Shown piece after piece: positions 1-14,859 of a DNA stretch of 64,000 nucleotides. The translations under genes and the position numbers were made by a program. The stretch covers positions 1,439,335 through 1,503,334 of the forward strand of contig NW_004454266.1 in assembly GCF_000283155.1 (NCBI RefSeq), given 5' to 3'. The notes beneath the pieces were generated by a model. It was not told the origin of the DNA and did no database searches. It worked only from the letters and a program-made list of their open reading frames with translations. Every line of letters starts with the position of its first letter. Position 1 is the first letter of the stretch. The stretch is from Ceratotherium simum simum. Lineage: Eukaryota > Chordata > Mammalia > Perissodactyla > Rhinocerotidae.

Positions 1-476
1 TAGCCAAGACTTGGAAGCAACCTAAGTGCCCATCAAGGGACGAATGGATAAAGAAGATGTGGTATATATACACAATGGACTACTACTCCGCCATAAGAAA
101 CGATGAAATCCAGCCCTTTGTGACAACATGGATGGACGTTGAGGATATTATGCAAAGTGAAATAAGTCAGAGGGAGAAGGTCAAATACCATATGATCTCA
201 CTCATTAAGTAGTTGATAATAACAACCACAAACAAACACATAGAGACAGAGATTGGAATGTTGGTTACCAGAGGGGAAGGGGGAAGGCAGGAGGGCAAAA
301 GGGATAATTAGGCACATGTGTGTGGTGATGGATTGTAATTAGTATTTGGGTGGTGAACATGAGAACATGATATAATCCATGCAGAAATAGAAGTATAATG
401 ATGTACACCTGAAATTTATACAGTTTTATAAACCAATGTTACTGCAATAAACAAAAATTTAAAAAAAATAAAAGAA
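1..476 (+). mobile_element. LINE-1 3' end (ORF2 tail and 3' UTR)
   Basis: The start reads as the end of L1 ORF2 and its 3' UTR ('acttggaagcaacctaagtg', then 'ggtataatccatgcag'-like sequence), closing in an A-rich tail near 460-476. A very similar tail lies at 48,361-48,990 and an inverted one at 51,246-51,520, so this is a relatively young equine L1 type. Its 5' part lies outside the window. Confidence 0.85.
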
Positions 477-479
477 ACA

Positions 480-745
480 GGAAGAAATGACCACACCAGT
501 AGGTATAATAGTTACCTTTGTGAAGTAGGGAAGGGTGGGGGCTCGAAGAGAGTACTAAGGAGCTTCTGGCATGAGGTAATATTCTATTTCTTGACCTATG
601 TGGTACTTACATAGATATTTACTTCATGATAGAGCATTTTAACATATTTCATAATATATCTTGAACATATCTGTATACCTTTAACATATTTCATAATATA
701 AAACATTAAATAAAAATTCAAGTGAATGAATGAGTGAATAAAAGA
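480..745 (+). mobile_element. Older LINE 3'-end fragment
   Basis: The text around 545-620 ('agtactaaggagcttctgg', 'ttctatttcttgacctatgtgg') matches the pattern of old mammalian L1 3' ends and runs into an A/T-rich tail. It separates the younger L1 tail from the duplication fragment at 768. Subfamily not assigned. Confidence 0.5.
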
Positions 746-767
746 AAACCCAAAGTTAAAAAAAATA

Positions 768-1079
768 TATAAGTATTACTATTAAAATAAAAACAAGCAT
801 CATTCATGAAGTGATTCTATGAGTGAAGGGCTTTTTTAAGCACTTTACAAATAGCCTCTCACTTAAACATCATAAATTCACTGTGGGGGGGTCTATTTAC
901 TTGTACAACTGGGGGGATTTCAGGACCCAGATATGAGTTTGCCTGTCTCCTGTCTTGTTACTGGGAGGCTCCATCCACACACGCGCTGTTTTAAACAGCT
1001 TTATGTTTATTAAGTAACAGAAAATGGGCCACAAAAAAAAAAAAAGAGAGAGCCTTTTGCATTAGGCAGATATTTGCTA
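768..1079. repeat. Segmental duplication, fragment of third copy (copy C)
   Basis: This stretch matches 63,690-64,000 through the same unusual text ('gattctatgagtgaaggg', 'tgggggg..tt.ctggacccaga', 'aacagaaaatgggcca'). It matches copy A (21,582-21,700) only over its first ~110 bases. It is the flank lying beyond the OR pseudogene promoter side in copies A and B; the OR part itself is absent here, replaced to the left by LINE sequence. The alignment was judged by eye. Confidence 0.75.
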
Positions 1080-1350
1080 TTTCTGATGCTCTTCATCTTT
1101 TCTGAGAGTCTGAGTTTCCATTTGGTATCATCTGCCTTCAGCCTGAAGGACTTCCTTTGCCATTTCTTATAGTGCAAGTCTTTTGGTTACAAATTCTTTT
1201 AATTTTCTTTTATTTGACTATCTCGTTTTTTACCTTCATACTTGAAGGACATTTTTGCTGGCTATAGAATTTTGGGTTGACAATTTTTTTCTGTTAGCAC
1301 ATTTAAGGTCTTTTTTCACTTTTTTCTGGCTCTGTGTTTTCTGACAAGAA
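1080..1350 (-). mobile_element. Old L1 ORF1-region fragment
   Basis: On the minus strand this resembles the end of L1 ORF1; on the plus strand it shows the usual inverse text such as 'gctatagaattttgggttga' and 'ttttctgacaagaagtca'. No open frame survives. Confidence 0.5.
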
Positions 1351-1369
1351 GTCATCACAGGAGAGGAGG

Positions 1370-3260
1370 AACAAAAGAAACAAAAACAGAAAAAATATCA
1401 CAATAGATGTAGTATCTATCATATCAAAAACTACAATAAAATTCCTGGATCACCACTCCAATTAAAAGGCAGAACTTGTCAGAATAGGTTAAGAAAGAAA
1501 ACCCAAATATATGCTGCTTATATGAGATGCACATTCAATATAAAGACACAGGTTGAAAGTAAATTGATGGAAAAAGATATGCCATGCAAGCAGAAGCCAT
1601 AAGGAGGCTGAAGTGACTAGATTAATACCAGAAATAAAAGAGATTTCAAAATAGAATGTATTGCCAGAGTTAAAAAAAAAAAAAAAAAAGACACTTCATA
1701 ATGATAAAATCTAATGGAATCGGAAATTTCACAATTACAGACAGAAAGGAGATCAGTAGTTGCCTAGGGATGGGGCTACAGAGAGAGAGTCAAATACAAA
1801 GGGGCATGAGGAAGCTTCTTAAGATAATGGAACTGTTCTATCTGTTCTTTGTGGTAGTAGTTGCATGACTCTAAACAATTACTGATATTCATCTAACAGT
1901 ATATATAAAACTGGTGAATTTAATTTCATGTAGAAACCTTAAGAAATAAAAAAGTAGCAAGAAAGAAGGCAAGGTAAAAACACTTTCAGATAAAGAAAAA
2001 TGGGGAAATCATTGCTACTACTGCTATAATAGAGTAATTTTAAAGGAAGTCCTCCAGACTTAAGGGAAATGACACTAGACAATAACTCATAGGGGAATAA
2101 TTAACAACAGAAATGTTACACAGTAGTCTTTTATGTTCATTTTTATTAGTTTTCTTAAAAGAAATATGATTATAAATGTAAAAAAGTAATATATATGACA
2201 ATAATAGCGTAAAGGTGGTTAATGAAACAATATTGCTGCAAGTTTCCTATATTTTACTGGCTGTAGTTCAATGTTACCTTAAGTTAATGGTGAAAAGTTA
2301 AGATGCAGTTTGCAATTCTTACAAAAATAATAAAAATATAATGGAAATAAATAAAGCTAACAAGACACTAGAAGACATAAAATCATAAAACGTATTTGTT
2401 TGAAAGAAAGGAAGGTACGAAAGGCGGCAAAGGAATGAAAAAGAAATGAGAAAATTCACAAACAAATAGGAAAATGATAGATTTGGATTCTACCATATCA
2501 ACTATCATATAAAATATAAATTGACAAAAATTCAAATCAAAAGGCTGAGATTATCAGACTAGATAAATGTACACACAGACTATATGCTCTATATAATGGA
2601 AAAACTGTAAATACAAAACCAAAAATAGGTTAAAAGTTAAAGGGTGAAGGAATATACCATGTAAATAGAAAGCATAAGAAAACTGGCATGTCTGTATTAC
2701 TATGAAGCAAAATAAATTTAGGAGAAGGAGTATTGCCAGAGACAAAGAAGGACTTTTTATAATGATGATAAGACAGTATCACAAGAAGACAAAAGTAAGA
2801 AATATATAACTACCTAACTACAGAGCTCCACAATAGATGAAGCATCAAGTGGCAGAACTGAAAAAGAAATAGACAAATTAACAATTATATTTACAGATCA
2901 CTACTGCATTCTCATTAATAAAACAAACAACTAGTAAGGATATGGTAGACAAACCATATTATCAGCCAACTTGACCTAATTGACATGTATTGAGTACCAC
3001 ATCTAGCAAGAATAGAATAGACATTTTTTGCAAGTGCACATGGAACATTCACAAAAATAGACTATAGTCAGCCCCTAAAAAAGTCTCATTTAATGTAAAG
3101 GGATTGAAATTATAGAATATACTTTCTGGCCACAATGACATTAAGTTAGAAATCCATAATGTGAAGATACCTGGAAAATCCTCAAATATTTGTAAATTAA
3201 TCAACATACTTCAAAACTATGGGTTATCATGGCTTAAACAAGAAAACACAAAGGAAATTA
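1370..3260 (+). mobile_element. Decayed L1 fragments (ORF1 end, ORF2 endonuclease region)
   Basis: Two stretches, about 1370-1960 and 1965-3260, carry L1 ORF2 endonuclease-region phrases such as 'caaatatatgctgcttatat' and 'agaaatagacaaattaac', and a 3'-end-like piece near 1740-1960. All frames are broken. No other gene is visible here. Confidence 0.6.
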
Positions 3261-3409
3261 TGACCCCATCTCAGCTTCCTCCCTCCTCTCGCAACTTTCC
3301 TCCACTCACAGGCCCTTCATCCTCCTCCAATCTCCAGGATTTTATGAATTTCCAGGCACAAATGGGGAGCAAGCCATAAGATATACAAACCCAGATCCTC
3401 ACAATTCCT

Positions 3410-3766
3410 CTACAGGAAGTCCTTCCTGAGGTCGGTCCACTCCCATTCCTGTTGTAGCCTCGGTGCTCTCTCCAGTAGAGCCCCAGGTCTGTGCAGAGAG
3501 TGATCCTAGAACACTCTTCTCCCTATAAGCTCATGGCTCACTCCCTCACCACTGAGCTCAAATGTCACCTCTCAGGAAAGCCTCTCTGAGGATAATATTT
3601 AAAATTACAACTAGCTCCCTCATCTTCCCTACCTTGTTCTTTTCAGCACATAAGCACCATGAGGGCAGGGATTTTGCCTGAGTTGGTCTGATGTATCCCA
3701 AAGGGGCTAGAATAGTGCCTGGCACAGAGCAGATGCTCAATAAGTATCTGTTAATGAATGAAGAAG
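3410..3766 (+). mobile_element. L2 LINE 3' end
   Basis: The typical L2 end is readable: 'ccatgagggcagggatttt', then 'gtgcctggcacagagcag', 'atgctcaataagtatctgtt' and a 'gaatgaa' terminus at 3763. This is an ancient mammalian repeat, unrelated to the GC-rich block that follows. Confidence 0.8.
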
Positions 3767-5990
3767 TCTAGGGACCAGATCTCTTCAAAGTTGAGACTGA
3801 CATAGGAGAGGTAAGTGGTTCCCTGGTAAGTGATGGGAGATGGAGTGTCTCTTTCTGTTGGGAGGGGGAGGGGCTGCTCACTATTTATCCCAGGCCAGGA
3901 CCCAAGCAGACAAAAGCCACACAGAGCCCCTCTGCACTTCCGATGCAGCCAAAAGCCATGGCCAAGGACTAAGCCAGACCATCAGCTGCCTCTGCAGACC
4001 CTTGCACTCCAGAGGGGCACTCTGGCCACAGTTCTTAGATGGGGTTTTAGATGGTGCAGTCCTCCCAGGTCTAGACTTAAGTCCAGAATCCACTATTTCT
4101 GCCCAGATAGAAGGCATGGTTCATCTGCAGCCTGTGGGGCTCAGGGATGCCTCCCCTTACCTGCGACCCCCAAACCCCGAGGTCACTCGCAGGTCTAGAA
4201 ATTGGTTTTGGGTCCAGGACCACAAGACCTTGAATTTCGTGGTTTGCAGGTGGCAGGAAGGGAGGTGTGAGAGATCTAGACAGCAAGTCCATGTCTGCTT
4301 AGGTCCAGGAAGGGAGAGAAGAGGCAGGACGCCAGGGTGCTGGGCTCTAGTGGACGGGGAGGGAGAAGGGCCTTCCCTCCAGTCTTCAAGAGGGTGAGTG
4401 GTCTGATACCTGGACAAAAGGGTCCACCATTGCTTTCCTTGGGTATGGTGTTAGGACACCAGGCTCCTGGAAGCCTGGGGAGGGGGAGGGACACGTTCTG
4501 GTTCTGGAGGAAATGTTAGGCAGAAGCCAGGGCCTAACTCATCTCTGATCTCCTTGTAGCCCACTGTAGTCTCTGGGCTTCACCCCATGTCCTACGCTCC
4601 ATGCTCCAGGAACGTCATCTGCGTGGCCACCAGCAGCTGGACAGCTGCCCGGTCCATGGCCCCATGGGCCGCTGTTGGAGCAGTGGTTCCTGCTCTCTTA
4701 GCAAACAAAGAGAAGATGTCCAGGTAGCTGAGGGCTGTGAAATGGGGATGGAGGCAGACATGGCTGTGAAGTCATCGCTCAGGGAGTGGGACTCTGGAAA
4801 CCCCGGAATCAGGCCCAGGGCTGTCCCCTCCAGGGTGGCACAGGCCTTGGCTCTCCCCTGGTCTCAGTTCCTTCATTTTCTCTGTCACCGCAGCATAAGG
4901 GCCACGTGGGTGGAGGGGAGGGTCTTGCTGTGGAAGAGGGGAAGCCTCTTAATCACCTCCCCTCTCCTCTTCTTATTCCTTTCTTCTGACTGCATGAGTT
5001 ATACCACACCTGTAAGTAAGGAAAAATGCCTAAACTTCAGTATACTTTAACAGGCAAAATACCTGTGTAATTACTACCCAGTTGAAAGTAGAGACCTCAG
5101 TGCCCCAGCCAGGAGCCCCTCTGTTTCTCCCCACACAGAAGCCATCCCTCCCCACACAGGTGTCCACTAGGCTGACCCCTTCCCCTGCCCCTCTCCTCTC
5201 AGGTTCCTCCCCATCCACTCCTGTTTGCCTCCACCTGCCTAATGTCACTATTTTCTTCCTCTTCTCACTCCTCAGGGAGCTTCCCCATCTTCCTGGGCCA
5301 TTAGCTTGGGCAACACTTCTTCCTCCTCCCCCTCTTCCACCCCATCCTAGGAATGGGGAATCCAGAGTTGATTCCCTGGAAGAGACTTCATCCCTCGAAG
5401 CAGCAGCAAGAACAAGTTAACAGGGACTCCAGGGTTCAAGGTCTTATCCAGGAGACTGAGGGCACCCAGTGTGTTTGTGGGGTCCACACCAGACGTGGGA
5501 ACCAGCTGTAATGGCCTGGAGATCTGCTCCTCCCTGAGGCCAGGGTCCATGGTCATTCGACGGGGAGGAAAACATCTATGTCCGAGTGTATTTTGGGAAA
5601 AAATTCAGACTCCGAACCTGACACTGGATGGGGGCTCCTCCTTGTGTGCACAGCACTGTCCTGCTGCTGGGAGTCCAGGGAGACACTGGGGAGGTCCTGG
5701 AAGAGGCCAAACAGGAGCTCTGGTCTTCTGTCCTCAGCCCTGTGGCCACACGGTGGAGCCACTGCTCTGCTCCCTCCTATTGGCAAGGCCAGGAGAGAGG
5801 ATGGGCTGTGATCTGAGTCAGGCAGAAGTGTGCGACCTGGAGGCTGGACATCAATGGGGGATGAAGATGCCTTCTGAGCAGCCCTGGGCTCAGGCTTGGG
5901 GGTGGGACAGGGATTGGAGGAGAGGAGAGCTCTGGGGCCCTGCCCTGCCTCTGAGGTTTCTATCTTTTCTCCCATAACCCCTCTCTCCAG
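3767..5990. other. GC-rich non-repetitive block, function unknown
   Basis: About 2.2 kb with no repeat I recognise, sitting between L2 and L1 fossils. Its base composition and lack of decay resemble genic sequence. Several open frames of 60-185 codons run on both strands, but none has a recognisable domain. One exon-like piece at 4560-4721 is bounded by a pyrimidine-AG acceptor ('ctccttgtag') and a GT donor ('tccag|gtagct'). The same piece is open on the minus strand after 'ttcacag'. A short frame near 5549-5615 reads FDGEENIYVRVYFGKKFRLR then stops. It could be part of a non-coding RNA gene, a pseudogene or the end of a gene I do not recognise. Confidence 0.35.
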
Positions 5991-6059
5991 CCTCTTGATA
6001 GCAACACTCTACAAAACTGAAAAGTAGATCATGTTTTTTTCACACTCCCAATTCTTTTT

Positions 6060-7420
6060 CTGAGGGCTACTTTAAAAAATAAATTGTTTTATTTTAGAAG
6101 ACATACCGAGATTTACAGAAAAGTTGCAAAGTTAGTACCGAGTTCCTGTACATCCCACACTCAGTTGTCCCTGATATTAACATCTACATCAGTATCAAAT
6201 ATTTGTCACAACTAATGAAGCAATATTGATGCATTATTACTAAACTCCATACTTTATTTGGATTTCATTACTTTTTCTTTTTTCTGTTCCAGGATCCCAT
6301 CCATGATACCACATTAACTCCCTATCATGCCTCCTTCAGGCTCCTCAGGTGTGACAGTTTCTCAGACTTTCCTCTTTTCTGATAACCTTGACATTTTTGA
6401 GGAGCACTGCTCAGCTCTATTGTAGACTGTCTCTCGATTTGAGTTTGGGTGACTGGGACTATGCGTTTTGGGGAAGAAGACCACAGAGTTGAAGTGCCAT
6501 TCTCAACACAACACATCAAGGGTATATAATACCCACTTGATTGATCAGTGATGATGTTAACCTTCCCCACCTGGCTGAGGTTGTGTTTCCCAGGTTCCCC
6601 CCTGTGAAGTTCCTTTTTTTCTTCATCCGTTTCATACAATAGTCTTTGGAAGGAAGTCACTATACACAGCCCACACTTAAGGGGTGTTATGCTCTAAATA
6701 TTTACATGCAGGTTTTTGTGCAAATGTAAGTTTTCAAATGAGTTGTGTCAATACCCAGGAGGATGATCAGTAGGTTGTATGGTAGTCTGTGTTTAGCTTT
6801 ATAAGAAACTGCTGAATATCTTCTATAATGGCTGTGGTATTTTGTATCTCTGCCCACAATAAACGAGGGTTCCTGTTGCTCCACATCCTGCTCAGCACTT
6901 GACATTACCAGTTTTGGGATTTAGGCCATTCTCATAGGTGTCTAATGGTACATCACTGTTGTTTTCATTTGCATTTCCCTAATAACATAAGATGTTGAGC
7001 ATCTTTTCATATGCTTATTACCCATCCATGTATCTTCTTTGGTGAGGTGTCTGTTCAGATTTTCACCTTTTTTAATTGAGTTATTTGTTTTCTTATTGTG
7101 GAGTTTTAAGGGTTCTATGCATATTCTATTTTGTACCAGTTTTCCATCCCATCAATGTTTATGAAACATTGGTTCATACTTGTTTGCCCACAGATGTGCT
7201 CCTGGTCGCTTTTGGCTGAAGAACATTAAGACATGTTATTATCCTTTTGTCTGTCAAAATTTTTCATGTGTCTTTGAGTTTTGATTATGGGCATGTGTTT
7301 GTATCTTTATGAGTGTGTGGTTGACGTAGAGAAGTTTTATTTTCTCCTTAAGGCTTTTCATCTTTGGGTCAGGCTTAGAGAATTCTTCATTCCACAATTG
7401 TAAAACTTTCATGTATATTT
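6060..7420 (-). mobile_element. Old L1, 3' UTR and ORF2 end, inverted
   Basis: Plus-strand text 'cagaaaagttgcaaagttag', 'ccaggatcccatccatgat' and 'ggaaggaagtcactatacac' is the inverse of an old L1 3' UTR. From about 6670 the inverse of the ORF2 end follows ('ttgcatttccctaataacat'). No open frame remains. Beyond 7420, up to 7907, I see only unassigned AT-rich sequence. Confidence 0.7.
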
Positions 7421-7907
7421 TCATCCAGGAAAGGGGTCCAAGGGTGAAGGGAAACAGAGGTTTACATTCTAAGGTTTACATATCCTGCTCTATAATTTTC
7501 CAATATGTTCACAGTGTTTACACGGTATTTGATATTGTTGTACACAATAAATGCTTTCTCTTGGGCTAACTGAAGACTTTTGTCCCTGCTTATGTTTACC
7601 AGGTTAATGGCAACAATGCCATGAGTCCCAATGTAATATACATGAGGATTATCTCCAGTGATGGGCATTTTTGAACACTTATGACCTTAAGTTGAAAAAT
7701 CACGTTTTGGTTAATGTCTATACACTCTAGTTGTTAAAATACATATTAATTAAACTTCTTGGACATGCTGTAATTTAAGGGTATGTTTATGACCCATATG
7801 AACAAATCCACGCCCCTCCTATGAAGATAATTTTAATATACATCAACCTATGAGTCACACAGTATTTTTTTCGGGGAGGATACTGAAAACTAAGAACATT
7901 CCAGATA

Positions 7908-8099
7908 GGTACTGTCCAATAAGGTAGCTACTAGCCACATATGGTTATTTAAAGTAAATAACATTAAATATTCAACTGCTCAGCACAGTAGTCACATTTA
8001 AGTGCTCAATAGCCACATGTAGCTACTGGCTACCATACTGGACAGTGCAGATATGAAACAATTCCTCTATCACAGGACATTCTATTGGACAGTACTGCT
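7908..8099 (+). mobile_element. MER5-type hAT-Charlie element
   Basis: Terminal text 'tactgtccaata' and its inverse 'tattggacagta' bound a ~190 bp body. The internal phrase 'agtgctcaatagccacatgt' is characteristic of this non-autonomous DNA transposon. Confidence 0.8.
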
Positions 8100-8521
8100 C
8101 GTCATACTTTGTGGGTCTCAAGACAGATCCATTAGACCCACATAAAATGAAAGAGCCAATATTATTTCTCTTAGAGATACGTCAGATTTCTGTCTGAGAT
8201 ATGAATACATTATAAGCTGGTGTATAACAAAACCACAATAGGTTATCAGTGAGTCTAGTTCCTTTAGGCACAAACTTTTCCCAGTTCCAAAGGGAAACAC
8301 CTGTCCCTCCACCTTCCTTCCCAGACTCACACTGAGTGAGGACAATCTCTGGCATCAACTTTCCATGGGGCAAGTTCTCTTTCAGAGGAGACCAGGGGCA
8401 AGGCTACAAGCTAAGTTTTGAGAGGCAGAAAATCCAAACTCAGGGAGAAGGATTCTAGAAAATGAAGAGGAGGCAAAAATGGGGACCAGTTGGGAGATTC
8501 TCCCTGGTTTATTCAGAATGG

Positions 8522-10111
8522 CAACCCTCAAACTGTGGTCTGTGGAACCCCTGAAGTCACTGAGACCCTTCCACAGGATCCATGAGGTCAAAACTAGTTT
8601 CATAATATTACTAGACATCATTTGTCTTTTCACTATGTTGACATTTGCACTGAGGTGACACTTACCAAGAATGGAGTCTATGGTATCCAACTGCAATGGC
8701 AGTTATCTTCACCCCCACATGCAGGAAAAAAAAAAACACAACTTTTACTTTAAAACATACTGGTTGAAGAATTAAAATTATTATCTTTACCAAATCATTA
8801 TTCTTAAATCTACATTTAAAAAATATCTTATATGATGATGTGGGAAGTACACATAAAGCACCCAAGTACTATGTCCCAACGAAAATAATTTGTGCTAGCT
8901 GAGCTAGCCTCTTTTTTATGGAATACCAGTTTTACTTAACAGAATGAATGACAGAAACTATGATTAGACTTAGTTAATTGGCACACACTTTCTCAAAATG
9001 AACGTGAGCTTCTCCTTTCAAGAAAATCAACTCACATGTAACAACTGACAGTACTTATTGCCTTGATAAAGTGGAAGCTCTCAAGAGAAAACCAGAATTT
9101 TGGAAACTTTGTGTCCCACCACATAAGTTTGACAGCTTCCCAGTACTGACAAACGTTCCTGTTGAGATCTGTGGTAACATTAACAAAAGTGATATTTTGA
9201 TAATTTGTAGTTAAATGCATCAACACAGGAAGATCTATATAACTTAGTGAAACAATGCATTACTTTAAAAAATCATACATTACTACAAGAGCCATTCAAT
9301 ATGCAAATTAGGTCTGTGGATTTCAATGTAACAGAGTAGTAAATATTCACTAACATTGTTTCTGGTTCCACTTTGCAAATAACCATTGAGATACTACCAC
9401 GCACCCAGTTTTACTTTAGTAACAAACTTTAATATCCATAATTATCTGAAAAGGTTATTAAAAATACTATTCTTGGTGCCAGCCTGGTGGCACAAGCAGG
9501 TAAGTGCCTGCGCTCCGCTGCGGGGAGTTGCCAGTTCGGATCCCGGGCACCCACCGATGCACAGCTTGGCAAGCCATGCTGTGGCAACGTCCCATATCAA
9601 GTGGGGGAAGATGGGCACGGATGTTAGGCCAGGGCCGCTCTTCCTCAGCAAAAAATAGAGGAGGATTGGCACATGCTAGCACAGAGCTGATCTTCCTCAC
9701 AAAAAAAACAAAAAATACTAATCCTACATATTTGTGTGAGGCCGTATTGTTTTTCATATACTTCAACCAAAATAACAGATTAAATGCAGATCAAATATGA
9801 AAACCCAGTGGTATTCTAACGAGACAGACAAGAAAGAGACTTGCAAAAATGTAAAATGTGAAAAGATCCACTCTTCTCACTACCTTGTTTATGTTGGCAA
9901 ATAGTTATTTTTCAGAAAAACATTATTTGTTTACTTGCAGTGGGATATAAATATTATTCTAAATAAATTTATAAAAATATTTAAAAACTTTTATTCCTGG
10001 TATGGTAAATATCGATAGCTATCACCAACATAAGCAAAATCATCCCTGGGGTCCTCACTAATTTGTAAGACTGTATAGATATCATGAAGCCCAAGTGTTT
10101 GAGAATCGCTG
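8522..10111. mobile_element. hAT DNA transposon fossil with internal remnant
   Basis: The left edge 'aaccctcaaactgtggtctg' and the right edge 'gtttgagaatcgctg' are inverted forms of the hAT terminal 'cagcggttctcaaac'. The ~1.35 kb interior, after removing the ERE at 9475-9711, is AT-rich and has no long open frame, so transposase remnants are only suspected. The right end stops about 155 bases before the class I interferon response element. Subfamily not assigned. Confidence 0.6.
9475..9711 (+). mobile_element. ERE SINE
   Basis: A tRNA-derived head ('gccagcctggtggcacaag', 'ccagttcggatcccgggca') is followed by the standard ERE body and an A-rich tail. An imperfect target duplication, 'aaaaatactattctt' before and 'aaaaatactaatcct' after, supports insertion into the hAT fossil. 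Confidence 0.9.
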
Positions 10112-10265
10112 ACTCATACAGCTCCTAGGCCAGGACTCGGGGAGACAGTGTGACAAAGCTCTCTTGGTGCAGGAGGAGAGGGGTCAGGGCCAAGTCCCAG
10201 GTCCCCGGACGTGGCTCTCAGGAGTCAGGCCCGAAGGCGGTGTCTGGGGCGGGGAAGCTCAGTGT

Positions 10266-10424
10266 TGGGCAGTCCTCATCTCCCCGAGTTTCACTTCTCC
10301 CTCTCACAACCTGTGTCAGGTCCTCCTGCCTGGAGACTCATGACGCGGCCCCAGTTTTCACTCCCATTGCGTGTCCGGTTTCTAGAGAAGCCAATCAGCG
10401 TCTCCGCGGTTCCGTGTTATAAAG
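10266..10424 (+). promoter_or_regulatory. MHC class I proximal promoter
   Basis: Elements appear in the usual class I order. A decayed enhancer A position lies at 10266-10277 (tgggcagtcctc where primate genes carry ggggattcccc). An intact interferon-response element is at 10287-10299 (agtttcacttctc). An X2/CRE-like tgacgc is at 10341-10346. The Y-box position reads ccattgc at 10364-10370 instead of an inverted CCAAT. A CCAAT box is at 10391-10395, and a good TATA-type box, tataaa, is at 10418-10423, about 45 bases before the start codon. Order and spacing support transcription to the right; the two altered boxes suggest changed inducibility. Confidence 0.85.
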
Positions 10425-10467
10425 TCTCCAGGGACCCGCCACGACTGTTTCTGCCCGGACCGCGAGG

Positions 10468-13561
<3,094 letters not shown>

Positions 13562-13985
13562 GACAGCTGCCTTGTGGGGGACTGAGTGATGCAAGATTTG
13601 TTCACGCTCCCGCTTTGTGGCTCCAGGATCCCCTGACTTCTCTTTCTGCAACTGGCATACGAATGTGTCTGCGTTAATATTAGCATAATGTGAGGAGGTG
13701 GGGAGACTGGTCCACCCGCTTCCCACCATGACCCCTCCTCACAATGACCTGTGTATTTTCCTGATGGACTTTCCTGTTCCAGCAGAGGCAGGGCTGGGCC
13801 GTTTCCATCCCTGTCTTTACTTCGTGTTGCATTGAGTAGTAATGACTTGTTTCCTTACTGAAAATATGAATCTGGATATGAATTTGTTCTTTCTAATTCT
13901 TGTCATAAGGGATTGATGTGTTAATAATTAAAGGAGAAATCTTCTAAAGTTTGAGAGAGAAAATAAATGGAAGCACTGAGAACCT
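13562..13985 (+). other. Class I 3' UTR with polyadenylation signal
   Basis: The 3' UTR follows the exon 8 stop codon directly ('tgagacagctgccttgtgg'), as in other class I genes. AATAAA lies at 13962-13967 in the conserved context 'aaaataaatggaagcactga'. Class I-like flank continues to about 14,320 and ends at a T-run of about 20 (14,338-14,354). Confidence 0.88.
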
Positions 13986-14668
13986 TCCAGAATTCATGTG
14001 TTTGCTGTGCTGAGTGGGTTGTGGGTGGGGGCAGGAGAAGGCTGTGAGGAGCCGAGCATGCACGGGGTCTGTGCCCAGTTGGTGTTCAGTGTATTGTGGG
14101 CTTTGATGTGGTCACTCCTTGGTTGGATCATCTTCACTGCTCCTTTGTTCTGGTCCCTTCAGTAGAACCTTGTCCCACCAGGACCTGTGATCACAGAGAC
14201 TTGGATGTCACCTGGGTGTTGTGTCTTCAGGACCACAGACAGTGAGGGCTTCGTGTGCCCGGGTCAGCCTAGGCTCAGGCAAGCCTCTTCCCCTCAGCCC
14301 CTACCTTTTGTGTGTTTATGTTTTGTTTCTTTGGATTTTTTTTTTTTTTTTTTGGATTATGCCTGTTCATTTTCATATTTTCAGTTCTGGTCTCATTCTC
14401 CTCCGAGTATCCCCCATCTCTGACAGCAGCAGGAGTCGTTTAGCCATTCATTGTCCCCCTAAGGCTCACAGTGGCCCCTGCACACAGGAGACTCTTTGGT
14501 ATCGAGAGATGAGTTTTCAGACTCATCCAGTTCTTGCCTTCCTTCTAGGGCTGTTTTCTGGATTGTTCTTTCCATCTTTTCTCCCTTTTTAAAGAGCCAG
14601 CTTCTAGAATTAGCAGAGAGGAAGACCCTGATAGTTTTTTATCTTAGATAAATTCTTGTTGGGTTTCT

Positions 14669-14859
14669 TTTTTGTTTTTTGCTGAGGAAGATTCGCCCTG
14701 AGCTAACATCAGTTGCCAATCTTCCTCTATTTTGTATGTCAGTTCCTGCCACAGCATGGCCACTGATGGGTGGTGTAGGTCTACACCTGGGAACTAAACC
14801 CTGGGCTGCCGAAGTGGAGTGCGCTGAACTCAACCATTAGGCCATGGGACCCGTCCCCC
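14669..14859 (-). mobile_element. ERE SINE, inverted
   Basis: The T-rich start, 'gctgaggaagattcgccctg', and the end 'aaccattaggccatgggacc' are the inverse of an ERE. Related sequence on both sides ('gttgggtttctt' and 'gttggtttctt') looks like the target duplication. Confidence 0.88.

Noticed and set aside
9475..9590. tRNA-like A and B boxes, here and in every ERE
   Set aside because: These belong to the tRNA-derived head of the SINE and lack a full tRNA fold, so they are not tRNA genes.
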